41,506 nucleotides of DNA from DATLYH01 sp035575035 (GCA_035575035.1 DATLYH010000038.1:1-41506); one strand, 5' to 3'. Counted from the first letter of the stretch, positions 1 through 9,035 are shown. Notes: generated by a model from the letters alone, not told the origin. Translations and numbers: made by a program.

Positions 1-1
1 C

Positions 2-1381
2 GGCCTGGACGGCCTGATGCACCCTTACCATCCGGGGAGCCGCTGGTTTGGCCGGCTCTTCACCCTCATCGACCCGTACGGCACCGAGTACGACCTGTGG
101 GCCGACCCGCGGGAGCCGGAGACGTTCGGCAAGTTCTACGCTGTGCGGGACCGGCGCGGCAATGAGTTGACCTACACCTGGGGCGGGATCAAGAGCAACC
201 GCGGCGTCGAGGTGAAATTCGAGCGCGACTTTCGCGGGTGGATTGAGCGCATCATTGATCCGTTAGGGAACGTGATCCGGTATCAGTACGACGGGTACGG
301 CGACCTAGTGGCGGTAATTGACCAGATGGATTTCCAAACCCAGTTCAGGTACAACACCGCCCGGGTGACCGGCCAGTCCGGCGCCCACCCGCACTACCTG
401 GAGACCGTCATTGATCCACTCGGCCGGATCGTCCGGTCGGTCGAATACGGGGAGGATGGGCGGTTGAAGACCTTGATCGTGAACGGCCAGCCGATCCGGG
501 TCACCTATGACCTGGGGCAGAGACTTCAGACGATAACGGACCCGCTCGGGCGGGTGACGGCCGTGGTGTCCGACGAGCGGGGCAACGTTACCGAGTTCAT
601 CCGATACCGGTCGAACGGGAGTACACTGATCGACCGGTTTACCTACGATGACAATGACAACTTGTTGTCCGCGACGGACCCCCTTGGGAATGTTACAACG
701 TTTACTTACGACGCGCAGAGGAACCGGACCTCGGTTACTCGTCCCCATAACCCCGGGGCCAGGCCGAGCGACTTCACTACCGAGTATCTCTACAACCGAT
801 TCGCCCAGGTGACGGCGGTGATCGGCCCCGACGGCGGGGTGAAGATCTTCGACTACGACACACGCGGGAATCTGACGTCCGAGACGGACCCCATGGGGGA
901 TCAGATCTACTCGGCGACGTACGACGAGTACAGCCGGATCACGTCCGAAACAACGGCGAACGGAACGAGTAATTATCAGTACGGTACCGACGGCCAGTTG
1001 ACCCAGATGACCGATCCCAACGGCGAGGTCACACTCTTCTCGCATGACGCGAATGGCCGGATTACTGGGATCACGATGAATGGGATAACGATCGAGACCC
1101 TGTACGACGAGAGGGGCCGGGTCTCTAGCGAGACCCATCCAGAACTCGGCACCATCACCTACGAGTACGGGCACTTCTCCAACTGGACTGGCTTTGATTC
1201 GCCGCACATGGGCCGACATGAGCGGGTCTTCGACGCAGGCGGTCGGTTGACTGAGTGGCGAACTTCGGACGGCACGCTCAAGGTCAATTACCGGCCGGAC
1301 GGTACCATCGAGTCTCGAACTAGTCCGAATGGCATGGTCACCGAATACGGGTATGACGACATTGGTCGCCAGTCTCAGTAG
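2..1381 (+). CDS. RHS/YD-repeat protein, 5' end outside the window
   Basis: The reading frame is open from the left window edge to the TAG at 1379-1381, so the visible 459 codons are the 3' part of a longer gene. The translation is a run of YD-type repeats (YDxxGxLxxxTDPxG pattern, for example YDDNDNLLSATDPLGN and YDTRGNLTSETDPMGD), the hallmark of RHS/wall-associated proteins that form a beta-cocoon shell around a C-terminal toxin or effector. No RHS core motif or toxin domain is reached before the stop. The stop codon lies inside the left inverted repeat of the IS that begins at about 1374, so the gene is probably cut short by that insertion. The RHS core remnant at 17.7 kb is separated by many chromosomal genes and is probably another locus. 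Confidence 0.85.
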   Translation, partial: GLDGLMHPYHPGSRWFGRLFTLIDPYGTEYDLWADPREPETFGKFYAVRDRRGNELTYTWGGIKSNRGVEVKFERDFRGWIERIIDPLGNVIRYQYDGYGDLVAVIDQMDFQTQFRYNTARVTGQSGAHPHYLETVIDPLGRIVRSVEYGEDGRLKTLIVNGQPIRVTYDLGQRLQTITDPLGRVTAVVSDERGNVTEFIRYRSNGSTLIDRFTYDDNDNLLSATDPLGNVTTFTYDAQRNRTSVTRPHNPGARPSDFTTEYLYNRFAQVTAVIGPDGGVKIFDYDTRGNLTSETDPMGDQIYSATYDEYSRITSETTANGTSNYQYGTDGQLTQMTDPNGEVTLFSHDANGRITGITMNGITIETLYDERGRVSSETHPELGTITYEYGHFSNWTGFDSPHMGRHERVFDAGGRLTEWRTSDGTLKVNYRPDGTIESRTSPNGMVTEYGYDDIGRQSQ

Positions 1382-1393
1382 TTCCAAGTGTGA
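1374..1393. repeat. left terminal inverted repeat of the IS4/ISH3-like element
   Basis: It matches the reverse complement of 2681-2700 at 19 of 20 positions. It carries the TAG that ends the RHS reading frame. Confidence 0.75.
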
Positions 1394-1479
1394 GCCTTAG
1401 ATGTTGAGGAACTGACGGATGGACGCAAGCCTCCTCCCTAGAATGACTTGTACCACCAAGTCCATTCCGGGAGGAGACC

Positions 1480-2655
1480 ATGCGCCGTCAGCAGTATACC
1501 ATCACGTCCCGCGCCCTTCACCCCCACGCCGCCCAACTGTGCCCAAAACACCTGCGCCTCAAGGACCACGGACCCAAGTGCACGGCCCTCACCTTGCTGA
1601 CGCTCCTCTTCTACGCCGCCGCACGCCTCACCTCCCTGGCCGCCGCCTGCGCCTCCCTCTCCCGGGCCCCCTCCGATACGGCCGTCCGCACCGCCCTGCG
1701 CGCCACCCTCCCCGCGACCCACGAACTGCAGCGCCGCATCAACCGCGTCCTGCAAGGCGATCTCCCCAAAGCCTTGCGTCGCCGCCGGCAGCCATTGGCC
1801 ATCGACTTGACTCTGCTGCCTTACCATGGCGAGCCCCTGGACGACCCCAGCGAGATTTACCGGAGCCAAGCCCAGGACGGCACCAGTCACTTCCACGCTT
1901 ACGCCACCGCCTACGTCATCCGCAAGGGCCAGCGCTTTACCGTGGCCCTGGTCTACGTCCGCCCGGGCGACGACCTGGCCGAGGTGGTCCAGGAACTGCT
2001 GCGTCAGGCTGCCAAGGCCGGCGTCCGACCGCGTTAGCTGCTGCTGGACCGGGGCTTCTACCAGGTCAGCGTCATCCGCTACCTCCAAGCCGCGCGCTGC
2101 CCATTCCTCATGCCGGCGCCCTGCAAGGGCCGCAGGGCCGACCACCCCAAGGGGCCCAGCGGCACCCGAGTCTTCCACCTGCGCCAGCGCAGTGGCTGGG
2201 GGCGCTACACGCTGACGGCCAGCGACGGGCGCAAAGCGACGGTGTCGCTCTGCGTGAAGTGCCGCAACTACCGGGGGCAGTGGCAGCGGCATGGACGGCA
2301 GACCTTGGTCTACGCGTACTGGGGCCTGTCGCCGTCGAGCGGGCAATGGGTGTACGAGACCTACCGGCTGCGCTTCGGGATCGAGACGACCTACCGCCAG
2401 CTGCGGGAGGCGCGCATCCGAACCTGCACGCGCGAGCCGCTGTTGCGGCTGTTCTACGTGGGGGTGGCGCTGCTCCTGCGGAACGTGTGGGTGTGGTTGC
2501 ACTGGGAGGTGCTGGCGCACCCCCGGCGGGGCGGGCGGCGGATCGACCTGAACCAATTGCCGTTCCGCATGATGCTGTCCTGGATTCAACAGCTGGTGGA
2601 GGCGCTGTTGTTACCCTGGGACGCCATTGAGGCCCAACGCCCAATGCCCATATGA
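1480..2655 (+). pseudogene. DDE transposase interrupted by one in-frame TAG
   Basis: Codons run in one frame from ATG 1480 to TGA 2653-2655, except for a TAG at 2035-2037. The two halves (185 codons and about 205 codons) are otherwise continuous. The DDE triad is visible on both sides of the stop: AIDLTLLPYHGEP before it, LLLDRGFYQVSVI immediately after it, and YRLRFGIETTYRQLRE near the end, the Y-x2-R-x3-E type motif of IS4/ISH3 transposases. A CAG-to-TAG change is the simplest cause. Because D2 and E lie beyond the stop, the first half alone could not catalyse transposition. A GGGAGGAG-like ribosome-binding site precedes the ATG. Confidence 0.8.
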
Positions 2656-2680
2656 TGTTATGAATTCCTATTACGAGGCA

Positions 2681-2700
2681 TCACACTTGGAAGTACTGAG
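2681..2700. repeat. right terminal inverted repeat of the IS4/ISH3-like element
   Basis: It is the partner of 1374-1393; the perfect inner block is TCACACTTGGAA at 2681-2692. Confidence 0.75.
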
Positions 2701-2928
2701 TCTTTCCATCGGCATCACCAAAGTTTGGATTCTCTCCGATGATACAAGATTATCCTCAACAACCTGTTGGTGACCAGCCCGCTGACCCGCGATGGTCAAA
2801 CGCTACCCTGTTGGCCTGCAGTGAGCCATCGCGACCCGTCGCTTGCCCGACGTGTGATGCCCAAACAGTTCACGCCGCCTGGAGCATCGTCAGCCTGACC
2901 TCACGCCAAGCGAACGTCGATCTTAACC

Positions 2929-3580
2929 GTGGACCGTGCTCGGCTGGAGTCCGGGTTCGGGTCGTTCTCCCAGCGTGGGTACTCCGGCGCGCTAATGTTC
3001 AGATGGACAGAATCGACCACAGTAGCGATAATGCAGGAGATGCCGCCCACCGATGTGGAAAAACGCACGCCGGGGCTGGAAGTCTATCGCTATAACGTAA
3101 AAGTGCCGGCGGGTCATGAAGTGGAGTTCTTCAGTCGGCTGTACATCAAAAAGCCGGAACCGGCAAAGCACAACTATTTGGGTGCAGCCGGTGTCTTGCC
3201 AAGTGACGGCGTCTTCGAGCTGCGCCTTCAGAAGGGAGAAGCACTCAATCCCGACGCCAAGGGCAATCTGCGCTGGGATGTGCGAATGGAGTTTGATGGT
3301 GGATCAACGATCTCGGGCAACTGGATTGATGACCCTTCGCGGCCTTGGGTCCAACTTGGGGTAGAGCCGAGGTCCGGCTTGGAAACCATCCCTTGCGGCT
3401 GACACCGGAGCGGGAGGAATACCCGTTCTTGTTCTGCTGGGCTACAAAGGACCTCAGGTGCCGGGACTGCCGTCGCAATATGCGAACAATCCCACGGCCC
3501 TGGCCGACGCCCTTGAGCGCGGCGACTCCCCCCGCGCCGATGTGGAGTTCTACCTGAAAGTCCGCCTGCGTCGGCGATGA
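2929..3580 (+). pseudogene. hypothetical protein gene with frameshift(s)
   Basis: From a GTG at 2929 an open frame runs to a stop at 3400-3402. Its soluble, beta-rich protein includes GHEVEFFSRLYIKKPEP and NLRWDVRMEFDGGSTI. Protein-like sequence then resumes in other frames: LRLTPEREEYPFL in one and VLLGYKGPQVPGLPSQYANN, ending ADVEFYLKVRLRRR at the TGA of 3578-3580, in another. I read this as a single ancestral gene with one or two small indels at about 3385-3430. The family is not recognised. The true N-terminus is uncertain because the first 40 codons look poorly coding. Confidence 0.5.
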
Positions 3581-3893
3581 GAGGGAACCCTCTCACCCCA
3601 AAGACACCGAGGGCACTGACCAAAACACAACTGAGGCACTCCCATGACAGTCGAGATCAACAAACCAAACAGACCAGCGGCGAGGTGAATCGCAAGTCTT
3701 AGTTTGCCTTGGTCTTACCGTCGTTTAGTTGCCGCCGCGACTCGATTTCCCAGCCCCCGGACTCCGGCGACGAAAAGTTCAATTGCCGTCCCTCCCCTCT
3801 TGGCATCGACGGGGGAGGTAATAACTGCTTGGGGAACTTGTGCGGACCTTTTTCCGGTCGCCCGCCCGACAGGATCTTGAGGAGGAGATGGAC
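3581..3893. other. intergenic stretch, no gene supported
   Basis: The only structure seen is a short stem GAGAGGG (3579-3585) with CCCTCTC (3588-3594) directly after the preceding stop. There is no T-run, so it is not a convincing terminator. The region ends with the GAGGAG ribosome-binding site of the next gene. Confidence 0.4.
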
Positions 3894-4121
3894 ATGGCCG
3901 AGAAGTTCGATGGCGGCGCCGTGGTTCACATTCGTTGCGAAGGCCGCAGCCGCGACATCTTGCTGAGCGAGCTTGGTCTCGGGCCGCTGTCCAGCGACGG
4001 CGCCATCAAGGAGGCGCTGGCCCGCTACCTCGACGTGCCGGCGACCAAGCTGCGTGACTACGTCATCGACCGCCACGAGACCGGCAACTTGACGGTCCGG
4101 CCCGAGGCGGTGTTCGGCTAA
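3894..4121 (+). CDS. small conserved-looking hypothetical protein, 75 aa
   Basis: The start at 3894 is preferred because a GAGGAG block at about 3880-3887 lies six bases upstream. An ATG six bases earlier (3888) and a far upstream ATG at 3840 are less well placed. The protein begins MAEKFDGGAVVHIRC and ends TGNLTVRPEAVFG; the middle (about residues 33-60) is predicted helical with the segment YLDVPATKLRDYVIDRH. There is no signal peptide, membrane segment or catalytic motif. It appears to stand alone, with about 215 bases to the ABC transporter genes. Function is unknown. Confidence 0.65.
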   Translation: MAEKFDGGAVVHIRCEGRSRDILLSELGLGPLSSDGAIKEALARYLDVPATKLRDYVIDRHETGNLTVRPEAVFG

Positions 4122-4131
4122 CGCCACCCTT

Positions 4132-4216
4132 GCCGCTTGCGGCTTAACGTCTCTTGCTGGAGGAGCGCTTGGCCGCAAGCAGCAAGGACACTTCCTGCAC
4201 CGGCTGACAGCCGGTG
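4132..4216. repeat. two short intergenic hairpins
   Basis: GCCGC-tt-GCGGC at 4132-4143 and CACCGGCT-gac-AGCCGGTG at 4198-4216. A relative of the first (AGCCGC-tc-GCGGCT) follows the stop codon of thrC at 8179-8192, so it is a dispersed repeat in this genome. Neither hairpin has a T-tract. Confidence 0.5.
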
Positions 4217-4337
4217 TAGATCACCCCTCAGTCATCCACGACCCGCCAAGCCCGCCTCGCTCCCCGATAGACGCCGGCGCCGTCCTTTGCTACACTTCTG
4301 TTGCTCCTAATCAGGCGTCTCTTGCGGGGGTGTCGCC

Positions 4338-5306
4338 GTGCCCGTCATTGAAACCCGGAACCTCGCCAAGCAGTACGGCCGGATCGAGGCCCTCAAAGGG
4401 GTCAGCCTCCGCGTCGAGAAGGGGGAGATCTTCGGCCTGCTCGGCCAGAATGGCGCCGGCAAGACGACCCTGGTCAAGATCCTCCTCGGGATCACCCGGG
4501 CCACGTTCGGCTCGGCCAGCCTGCTCGGCCGGCCTGCCGGCACTGCGGCTGTCCGCAAGCACGTCGGCTACCTCCCTGAGGACCACCGCTTCCCCGACTA
4601 CCACACCGGCTACAGCCTGCTCGACTTCTACGGCGCCCTGCTTGAAGTCCCCGCCCGCGAGCGCCGCCGACGCATCGAGGAGCACCTGGAACTGGTCGGG
4701 CTCAAAGGGCGGATGCACTCCAAGATCCGCACCTACTCCAAGGGGATGAAGCAGCGCCTCGGCATCGCCCAGGCGATCTTCCATGACCCGGAGGTGATCT
4801 TCCTCGACGAGCCGACCGACGGCGTGGACCCGATCGGCCGGCGCGAAATCCGCGAGTTGCTGCTCCAATTGAAGAGCGCAGGCAAGACCATCTTCCTCAA
4901 CTCCCACCTGCTGAGCGAGGTGGAGTTGATCTGCGACCGGGTGGCGATCCTGGAGCGGGGCGAGTTGATCCGCGAGGGCGATATTGCCACCCTGACCCGG
5001 CAGCGCGGGATGTTCCTGATCGGGCTGGCGCCGGGGCAGGTGCTGCCGCGCGACGAGTTGGTCAAGCTGGGCTACCAGGTCAACCGCGACGGCGCGTTGT
5101 GGGAGGTCGGCCTGCGTGACAGTCAGAGCATCGACCCGGTGGTGGATTTCCTGCGCGGCCGTGGCCTGAGCATCCGCCACCTGGTAGAGAAGCGGCAGAC
5201 ACTCGAAGACCTGTTTCTGGAGACGGTGGTGGCGGCGGAACCGGGCGTGGATGAACCGATGGCACGCCGCCAGCGGCGCCCGCCGCGCAGAGAGTACAAC
5301 CGATGA
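4338..5306 (+). CDS. ABC-2 type transporter, ATP-binding subunit
   Basis: This 322-residue ATPase contains the expected motifs in order: Walker A GQNGAGKTT (residues 36-44), a Q-loop region near PEDHRFPDYH, the signature YSKGMKQRLGIAQ (from residue 133) and Walker B VIFLDEPTDG (Asp157/Glu158). The H-loop follows at NSHLLSEVE. The roughly 110 residues after the nucleotide-binding domain are a C-terminal extension common in ABC-2 exporters of the CcmA/YxlF type. The start is a GTG at 4338 following GGGGGTG; no better ATG is in frame. The stop overlaps the start of the permease gene by four bases (ATGA), so the pair is co-translated. It should energise export by the downstream permease; the substrate is unknown. 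Confidence 0.92.
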   Translation: MPVIETRNLAKQYGRIEALKGVSLRVEKGEIFGLLGQNGAGKTTLVKILLGITRATFGSASLLGRPAGTAAVRKHVGYLPEDHRFPDYHTGYSLLDFYGALLEVPARERRRRIEEHLELVGLKGRMHSKIRTYSKGMKQRLGIAQAIFHDPEVIFLDEPTDGVDPIGRREIRELLLQLKSAGKTIFLNSHLLSEVELICDRVAILERGELIREGDIATLTRQRGMFLIGLAPGQVLPRDELVKLGYQVNRDGALWEVGLRDSQSIDPVVDFLRGRGLSIRHLVEKRQTLEDLFLETVVAAEPGVDEPMARRQRRPPRREYNR

Positions 5307-6703
5307 AGTACCTGGCCATCCTCAAGGACTCGGTGCGCGAGGCGCTCGACAGCAAGGTGCTCTACTTCACCGTAGGGCTTTCCGGCCTGGTGATTCTGGC
5401 CGTCGCCAGCATCTCGTTCCAGCCGGAGCCGGCAGAGAAGGGGCTGCAAACCATCGTCGGCTCGCTGCCCGGCAGCAAGGCGGGCTTCGGCGCGCCCAAA
5501 GCCCCCTTGCGCTACGAGGTCGAGAACTTCCACTCGCTCAACAATGCCGCCGCTCCCTGGGAAGGGGAGTACCGCTTCGATCTGGTGGTCCGGGAGGAAG
5601 AGGCCGGTGTCTTCAAACTGTTCGTCTGGGTCGCCAACTTACAGAATCTGGTCGGCGACGAGGAGAAGCTCAACCCGGAGGACCGGGCGGCCCGCAAGCG
5701 CCTGCTGAAGCTCCAGCGCGAGGCCGCCGAGGTGCCGCGCGAGAAGCTCGAGGAGTTCCTCAACGAGCGGATGCGCCAGGAGATCGCCCAGGTGACTCCC
5801 GAGCAGATGAGCCGTTTCCTCCGCGAGCAGTTGGTCGGGCGCGGTAGCCTGGAAGCGACGCAGGTCCGGCTGGCGGACAGCGGTCCCGGCATCCTCCGCT
5901 TCGCCATCGAGGCGCGGCCGAGGGAGGGGGCCTACCGCAGCTGGCCGCACACCCTTACCTTCCTTTTCGGGGCCGTCCCTACGGAGTGGCACACGGCCCT
6001 GGGGCCGATGGTATACGGGGTCGAGGACACGCTGGTCGGCTCGATCGGGGCCGGCGTCACCATGTTGCTGGCCACCATCATCACCGCCTTCTTCATTCCC
6101 AACATGCTGCGCAAGGGGACAGTAGACCTGCTGTTGGCCAAGCCGATCCGCCGCTCGATCCTGCTGATCTATAAGTTCATCGGCGGACTGACCTTCATGT
6201 TCCTTAATACCGTAGTGGTAGTAGTCGGTATCTGGTTGGTGCTTGGGTTGCGCTCGGGGCTGTGGGCGCCGGGCTTTTTACTGGTAATCTTCATCCTTAC
6301 CTTCGAGTTCGCTATCTTTTACGCCGTCTCGACTCTCTTCGGCGTGCTGACGCGCAGCCCGATTGTGTCGATTCTCGCCGCCTGCTTCACCTGGGTGGTT
6401 CTCTGGGTTAGCGGCCTGGCCTACGCCTTCGTGGATCTGACACGGGAGTTGAAGCCATTCCCGCAGTGGGTCTACGTGACAGTGGATACAGCCCACTTCG
6501 TCCTGCCGCGCTACAAGGACCTGGACATCCTGACCAGCAAGCTGCTGGCCCGGGACCTACTGGCGCCGGACAGCTTCGAGCGGCAGATGCAGGAGAAGAC
6601 CTTTACCTCGATCAACTGGGGCGAGAGCGTCGGCTTCACCGTCGGCTTCATCGCCGTGATGGTCGGCCTAGCCTGTTGGCGATTCGCCACCAAGGATTAC
6701 TGA
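5303..6703 (+). CDS. ABC-2 type transporter, permease subunit
   Basis: This 466-residue membrane protein starts within the stop of the ATPase gene. One N-terminal membrane segment (about residues 20-40) is followed by a roughly 190-residue charged soluble domain (about 45-235) rich in Arg and Glu. Five further hydrophobic segments follow, for example GVTMLLATIITAFFIPNML, VVVVVGIWLVLGL, FILTFEFAIFYAVSTLFGVL and FTVGFIAVMVGLA. This arrangement, with a large loop after the first helix and a membrane block at the C-terminus, is that of ABC-2 permeases. With the upstream ATPase it forms a two-gene exporter operon. Substrate unknown. Confidence 0.88.
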   Translation: MKYLAILKDSVREALDSKVLYFTVGLSGLVILAVASISFQPEPAEKGLQTIVGSLPGSKAGFGAPKAPLRYEVENFHSLNNAAAPWEGEYRFDLVVREEEAGVFKLFVWVANLQNLVGDEEKLNPEDRAARKRLLKLQREAAEVPREKLEEFLNERMRQEIAQVTPEQMSRFLREQLVGRGSLEATQVRLADSGPGILRFAIEARPREGAYRSWPHTLTFLFGAVPTEWHTALGPMVYGVEDTLVGSIGAGVTMLLATIITAFFIPNMLRKGTVDLLLAKPIRRSILLIYKFIGGLTFMFLNTVVVVVGIWLVLGLRSGLWAPGFLLVIFILTFEFAIFYAVSTLFGVLTRSPIVSILAACFTWVVLWVSGLAYAFVDLTRELKPFPQWVYVTVDTAHFVLPRYKDLDILTSKLLARDLLAPDSFERQMQEKTFTSINWGESVGFTVGFIAVMVGLACWRFATKDY

Positions 6704-6708
6704 CATCG

Positions 6709-6790
6709 TCCTTCGTCATCGGTCCTTCGTCATTAGCAGTAAAAGATAAATGACGAAGGATCAATGACGAAGGACCAATGACGAATGATG
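6709..6790. repeat. inverted array of ATGACGAAGGA units (two-tier hairpin)
   Basis: TCCTTCGTCAT at 6709-6719 pairs with ATGACGAAGGA at 6764-6774, and TCCTTCGTCATT at 6723-6734 pairs perfectly with AATGACGAAGGA at 6749-6760, with a 14-base loop. A fifth partial unit (ATGACGAATGATG) covers the start of thrC. The array fills the gap between the ABC permease stop and thrC. Its right arm supplies GAAGGA (6769-6774), the only ribosome-binding-like site for thrC. Confidence 0.85.
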
Positions 6791-8179
6791 GACGCCGTCT
6801 TCCAGCGCTGTATTAACCCTGACTGCGCCGCCACCTGTGCCGTGGACGACACGAGCTTTGTTTGTCCGCGTTGCGGTAGCCTGCTCGATGTGGTCTACGA
6901 CTGGGACCGGCTGGCGCCGCCGCGGTCACTGCGCGACTTCGAGGCGAAGTGGTCGGAGCGGTCCAATCCGCTCAGCTTCAGCGGCGTCTGGCGTTTCCGC
7001 GAGCTGCTGCCGTTCGCCCCGCCCGAGCAGGTGCTGACCATCGGCGAAGGACAGACCATCCTCCAGCGTGCCGACGCCGTGGCAACGTATATCGGACTGG
7101 AGCCGGGGCGGTTGTTTTTGCAGTACGAGGGGCTGAACCCGTCGGGCAGTTTCAAGGACAACGGCATGACGGCGGCGTTCACCCACGCCCGCCTAGTGGG
7201 CGCCCGCCGGGCCGCCTGTGCCAGTACCGGCAACACCAGCGCCAGCCTGGCTGTCTTCTGTTCGGCGACCGGGCTGATGCGGGCGGTGATTTTCATCGGC
7301 TCGGGCAAGATCGCCTACGGCAAGCTGGCCCAGGCGCTGGATCACGGCGCCCTGACGGTGCAGATTGCCGGCGACTTTGACGATGCCATGCAGCGCGTCC
7401 AACAAGTGGCGCGGCGGTTGGGAATCTACCTGGTCAACAGCATCAACCCCTTCCGCCTGGAGGGGCAGAAGGCGATCATGTACCGGGTGCTGGAAGGGCT
7501 GCGCTGGGAGGTTCCTGACTGGGTGGTGGTGCCGGGCGGCAACCTGGGCAACGTCAGCGCCTTCGGTAAGGCGTTCAGCGAGTTGGTCGAACTGGGGCTG
7601 ATTGCCCGGCCGCCGCGGCTGGCCGTCATCAATGCGGCGGGGGCAAACACGTTCTACCAACTGTACGAGCGGGCCGGGCTGCGCTGGCGCCAGGGCCGGC
7701 CAGACACGGGGTTGACGGCCCGCTATTACCAGCACCTGGACGCCGGCAAGGTGCGGGCCTCGACGATTGCCAGCGCCATCGAGATCAACCGGCCGGTGAA
7801 CTTGCCCAAGGCGCTGCGGGCGTTGGAACGCTGCGGCGGTGTGGTGCGCGAGGTCACCGATCAGGAGATCCTGGACGCCAAGGCCAAGGTGGGCGCCGGC
7901 GGCCTGGGCTGCGAGCCGGCCTCGGCGGCCAGCGTGGCGGGGGCGCGGCGGCTGCGGCAGGAGGGGGTAATCGCGCCAGGCGAGCGGACCGTCTGCATCC
8001 TCACCGGGCACCAGCTCAAGGACCCGACCGCCACGGTCGCCTACCATAGCGCCGACCAGCAGATGTTCGAGGAAGTGCTCGGCAAGCGGGGGGTGCGGCG
8101 GGCCAGCTTCGCCAACCGCGCCGTCCAGGTGAGTAACGACCTGGAGGAAATCATCCGGGCGATCGAGCTTTATTCATGA
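6785..8179 (+). CDS. thrC: threonine synthase
   Basis: This 464-residue PLP enzyme converts O-phosphohomoserine to threonine and phosphate in the cytoplasm. The PLP-binding lysine is in NPSGSFKDNGM (Lys124), followed by ASTGNTSASLA and the glycine-rich PGGNLGNVSAFGKAF cofactor-binding segments; the C-terminal part contains ILTGHQLKDPT. The N-terminus carries a small cysteine cluster (CINPDC, then CPRCGS) typical of threonine synthases with a zinc-ribbon-like lead. The ATG at 6785 is chosen because GAAGGA lies ten bases upstream; an adjacent ATG at 6788 is also possible. The start region is built from the repeat array at 6709-6790. dapB, also in the aspartate family pathway, follows 61 bases later. 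Confidence 0.95.
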   Translation: MMDAVFQRCINPDCAATCAVDDTSFVCPRCGSLLDVVYDWDRLAPPRSLRDFEAKWSERSNPLSFSGVWRFRELLPFAPPEQVLTIGEGQTILQRADAVATYIGLEPGRLFLQYEGLNPSGSFKDNGMTAAFTHARLVGARRAACASTGNTSASLAVFCSATGLMRAVIFIGSGKIAYGKLAQALDHGALTVQIAGDFDDAMQRVQQVARRLGIYLVNSINPFRLEGQKAIMYRVLEGLRWEVPDWVVVPGGNLGNVSAFGKAFSELVELGLIARPPRLAVINAAGANTFYQLYERAGLRWRQGRPDTGLTARYYQHLDAGKVRASTIASAIEINRPVNLPKALRALERCGGVVREVTDQEILDAKAKVGAGGLGCEPASAASVAGARRLRQEGVIAPGERTVCILTGHQLKDPTATVAYHSADQQMFEEVLGKRGVRRASFANRAVQVSNDLEEIIRAIELYS

Positions 8180-8192
8180 GCCGCTCGCGGCT
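8179..8192. repeat. short hairpin after thrC
   Basis: AGCCGC-tc-GCGGCT begins at the last base of the thrC stop codon. It is related to the hairpin at 4132-4143. There is no T-run. Confidence 0.45.
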
Positions 8193-8240
8193 TAGCGCTC
8201 TTGTGGGAAGCCGCCGGCGGCGCGAATCTGAGGTGAAGCC

Positions 8241-9035
8241 ATGAAAACCATCCTTGGGGTCAACGGCGCCTGCGGCCGAATGGGGCAGCGGATCATCCAG
8301 CTGGTCCGCGAAGACAAAGAGTTGACCCTCGGCGCCGCCCTAGAGATGCCCGGCCATCCCGACCTGGGCAAGGACATCGGCGAAGTCTGCGGCGGGGGGA
8401 CCCTTGGCGTGCCGGTGCGGGCCGAGCTGCCGCTCAAGCAGCGGCTCGATGTGATGATCGATTTCTCCACCCCAGAGGGGACGATGGCGGTCCTGCCCGT
8501 GTGCGTCGGGCGACGCATCCCGCTGGTCGTGGCCACCACCGGGCATACCGCTGCCCAACGGCGCGAGATCGAGGAGGCGGCCCATGAGATTCCCCTGTTG
8601 ATGGCCCCCAACATGAGCATGGGGGTCAACGTACTGCTGAAACTGGTCGGCGAGGCTGCCACCGTGCTCCGCGACCGGGGCTTCGACGTCGAGATCGTCG
8701 AGCGCCATCATCGCTTCAAGAAGGATTCACCCAGCGGCACGGCATTGCAGTTCGCCCGGGTTGTGCAAGAGGCGATGGGCCAGACAGCGCTGCGCCACGG
8801 CCGCGAGGGACTGGTTGGCGAGCGGCCGGCCAACGAAATCGGCGTTCACTCGATTCGGGTCGGCGACAACGTCGGCGAGCATACGATCATCTTCAGCACC
8901 CTGGGGGAGACATTGGAGTTGACCCACAAGGCCCACACCCGTGACTGTTACGCCCGTGGTGCTTTGCAGGCCGCCAAGTACCTCGCCCACCGCCCGGCCG
9001 GCCGCTACACCATGAACGACGTGCTAGGGCTGTGA
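8241..9035 (+). CDS. dapB: 4-hydroxy-tetrahydrodipicolinate reductase
   Basis: This 264-residue enzyme makes tetrahydrodipicolinate with NAD(P)H, in lysine and diaminopimelate synthesis. The N-terminal nucleotide-binding loop is GVNGACGRMGQR (residues 6-17). IDFSTPEGT (73-81) and ATTGHT (98-103) follow. The family signature is ERHHRFKKDSPSGTA (154-168), which contains the catalytic His and Lys. The C-terminus KAHTRDCYARGALQAAKYL is also typical. A GAGGTGAAGCC leader precedes the ATG. It lies 61 bases downstream of thrC on the same strand, so the two are probably co-transcribed as an aspartate-family amino acid operon. Confidence 0.96.
   Translation: MKTILGVNGACGRMGQRIIQLVREDKELTLGAALEMPGHPDLGKDIGEVCGGGTLGVPVRAELPLKQRLDVMIDFSTPEGTMAVLPVCVGRRIPLVVATTGHTAAQRREIEEAAHEIPLLMAPNMSMGVNVLLKLVGEAATVLRDRGFDVEIVERHHRFKKDSPSGTALQFARVVQEAMGQTALRHGREGLVGERPANEIGVHSIRVGDNVGEHTIIFSTLGETLELTHKAHTRDCYARGALQAAKYLAHRPAGRYTMNDVLGL

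Larger units (their letters stand above)
1374..2700 (+). mobile_element. IS4/ISH3-like insertion sequence
   Basis: The outermost 20 bases are inverted repeats with one mismatch: CTCAGTAGTTCCAAGTGTGA at 1374-1393 and the reverse complement of CTCAGTACTTCCAAGTGTGA at 2681-2700. They flank one DDE transposase gene. The boundary is ambiguous. Either all 20 bases belong to the element, or the element is 1382-2692 (12-base TTCCAAGTGTGA ends) inserted into a palindromic target CTCAGTACTGAG with a four-base duplication GTAG/GTAC carrying one later change. No clean duplication is seen outside the 20-base repeats. The assignment to IS4/ISH3 rests on the transposase motifs. Confidence 0.8.

Noticed and set aside
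2035..2037. Programmed readthrough or pyrrolysine at the TAG of the transposase
   Set aside because: No context or machinery supports it; a single CAG-to-TAG change in an IS copy is simpler.
3579..3594. Rho-independent terminator after the frameshifted hypothetical gene
   Set aside because: The stem would leave a two-base loop and no T-run follows.
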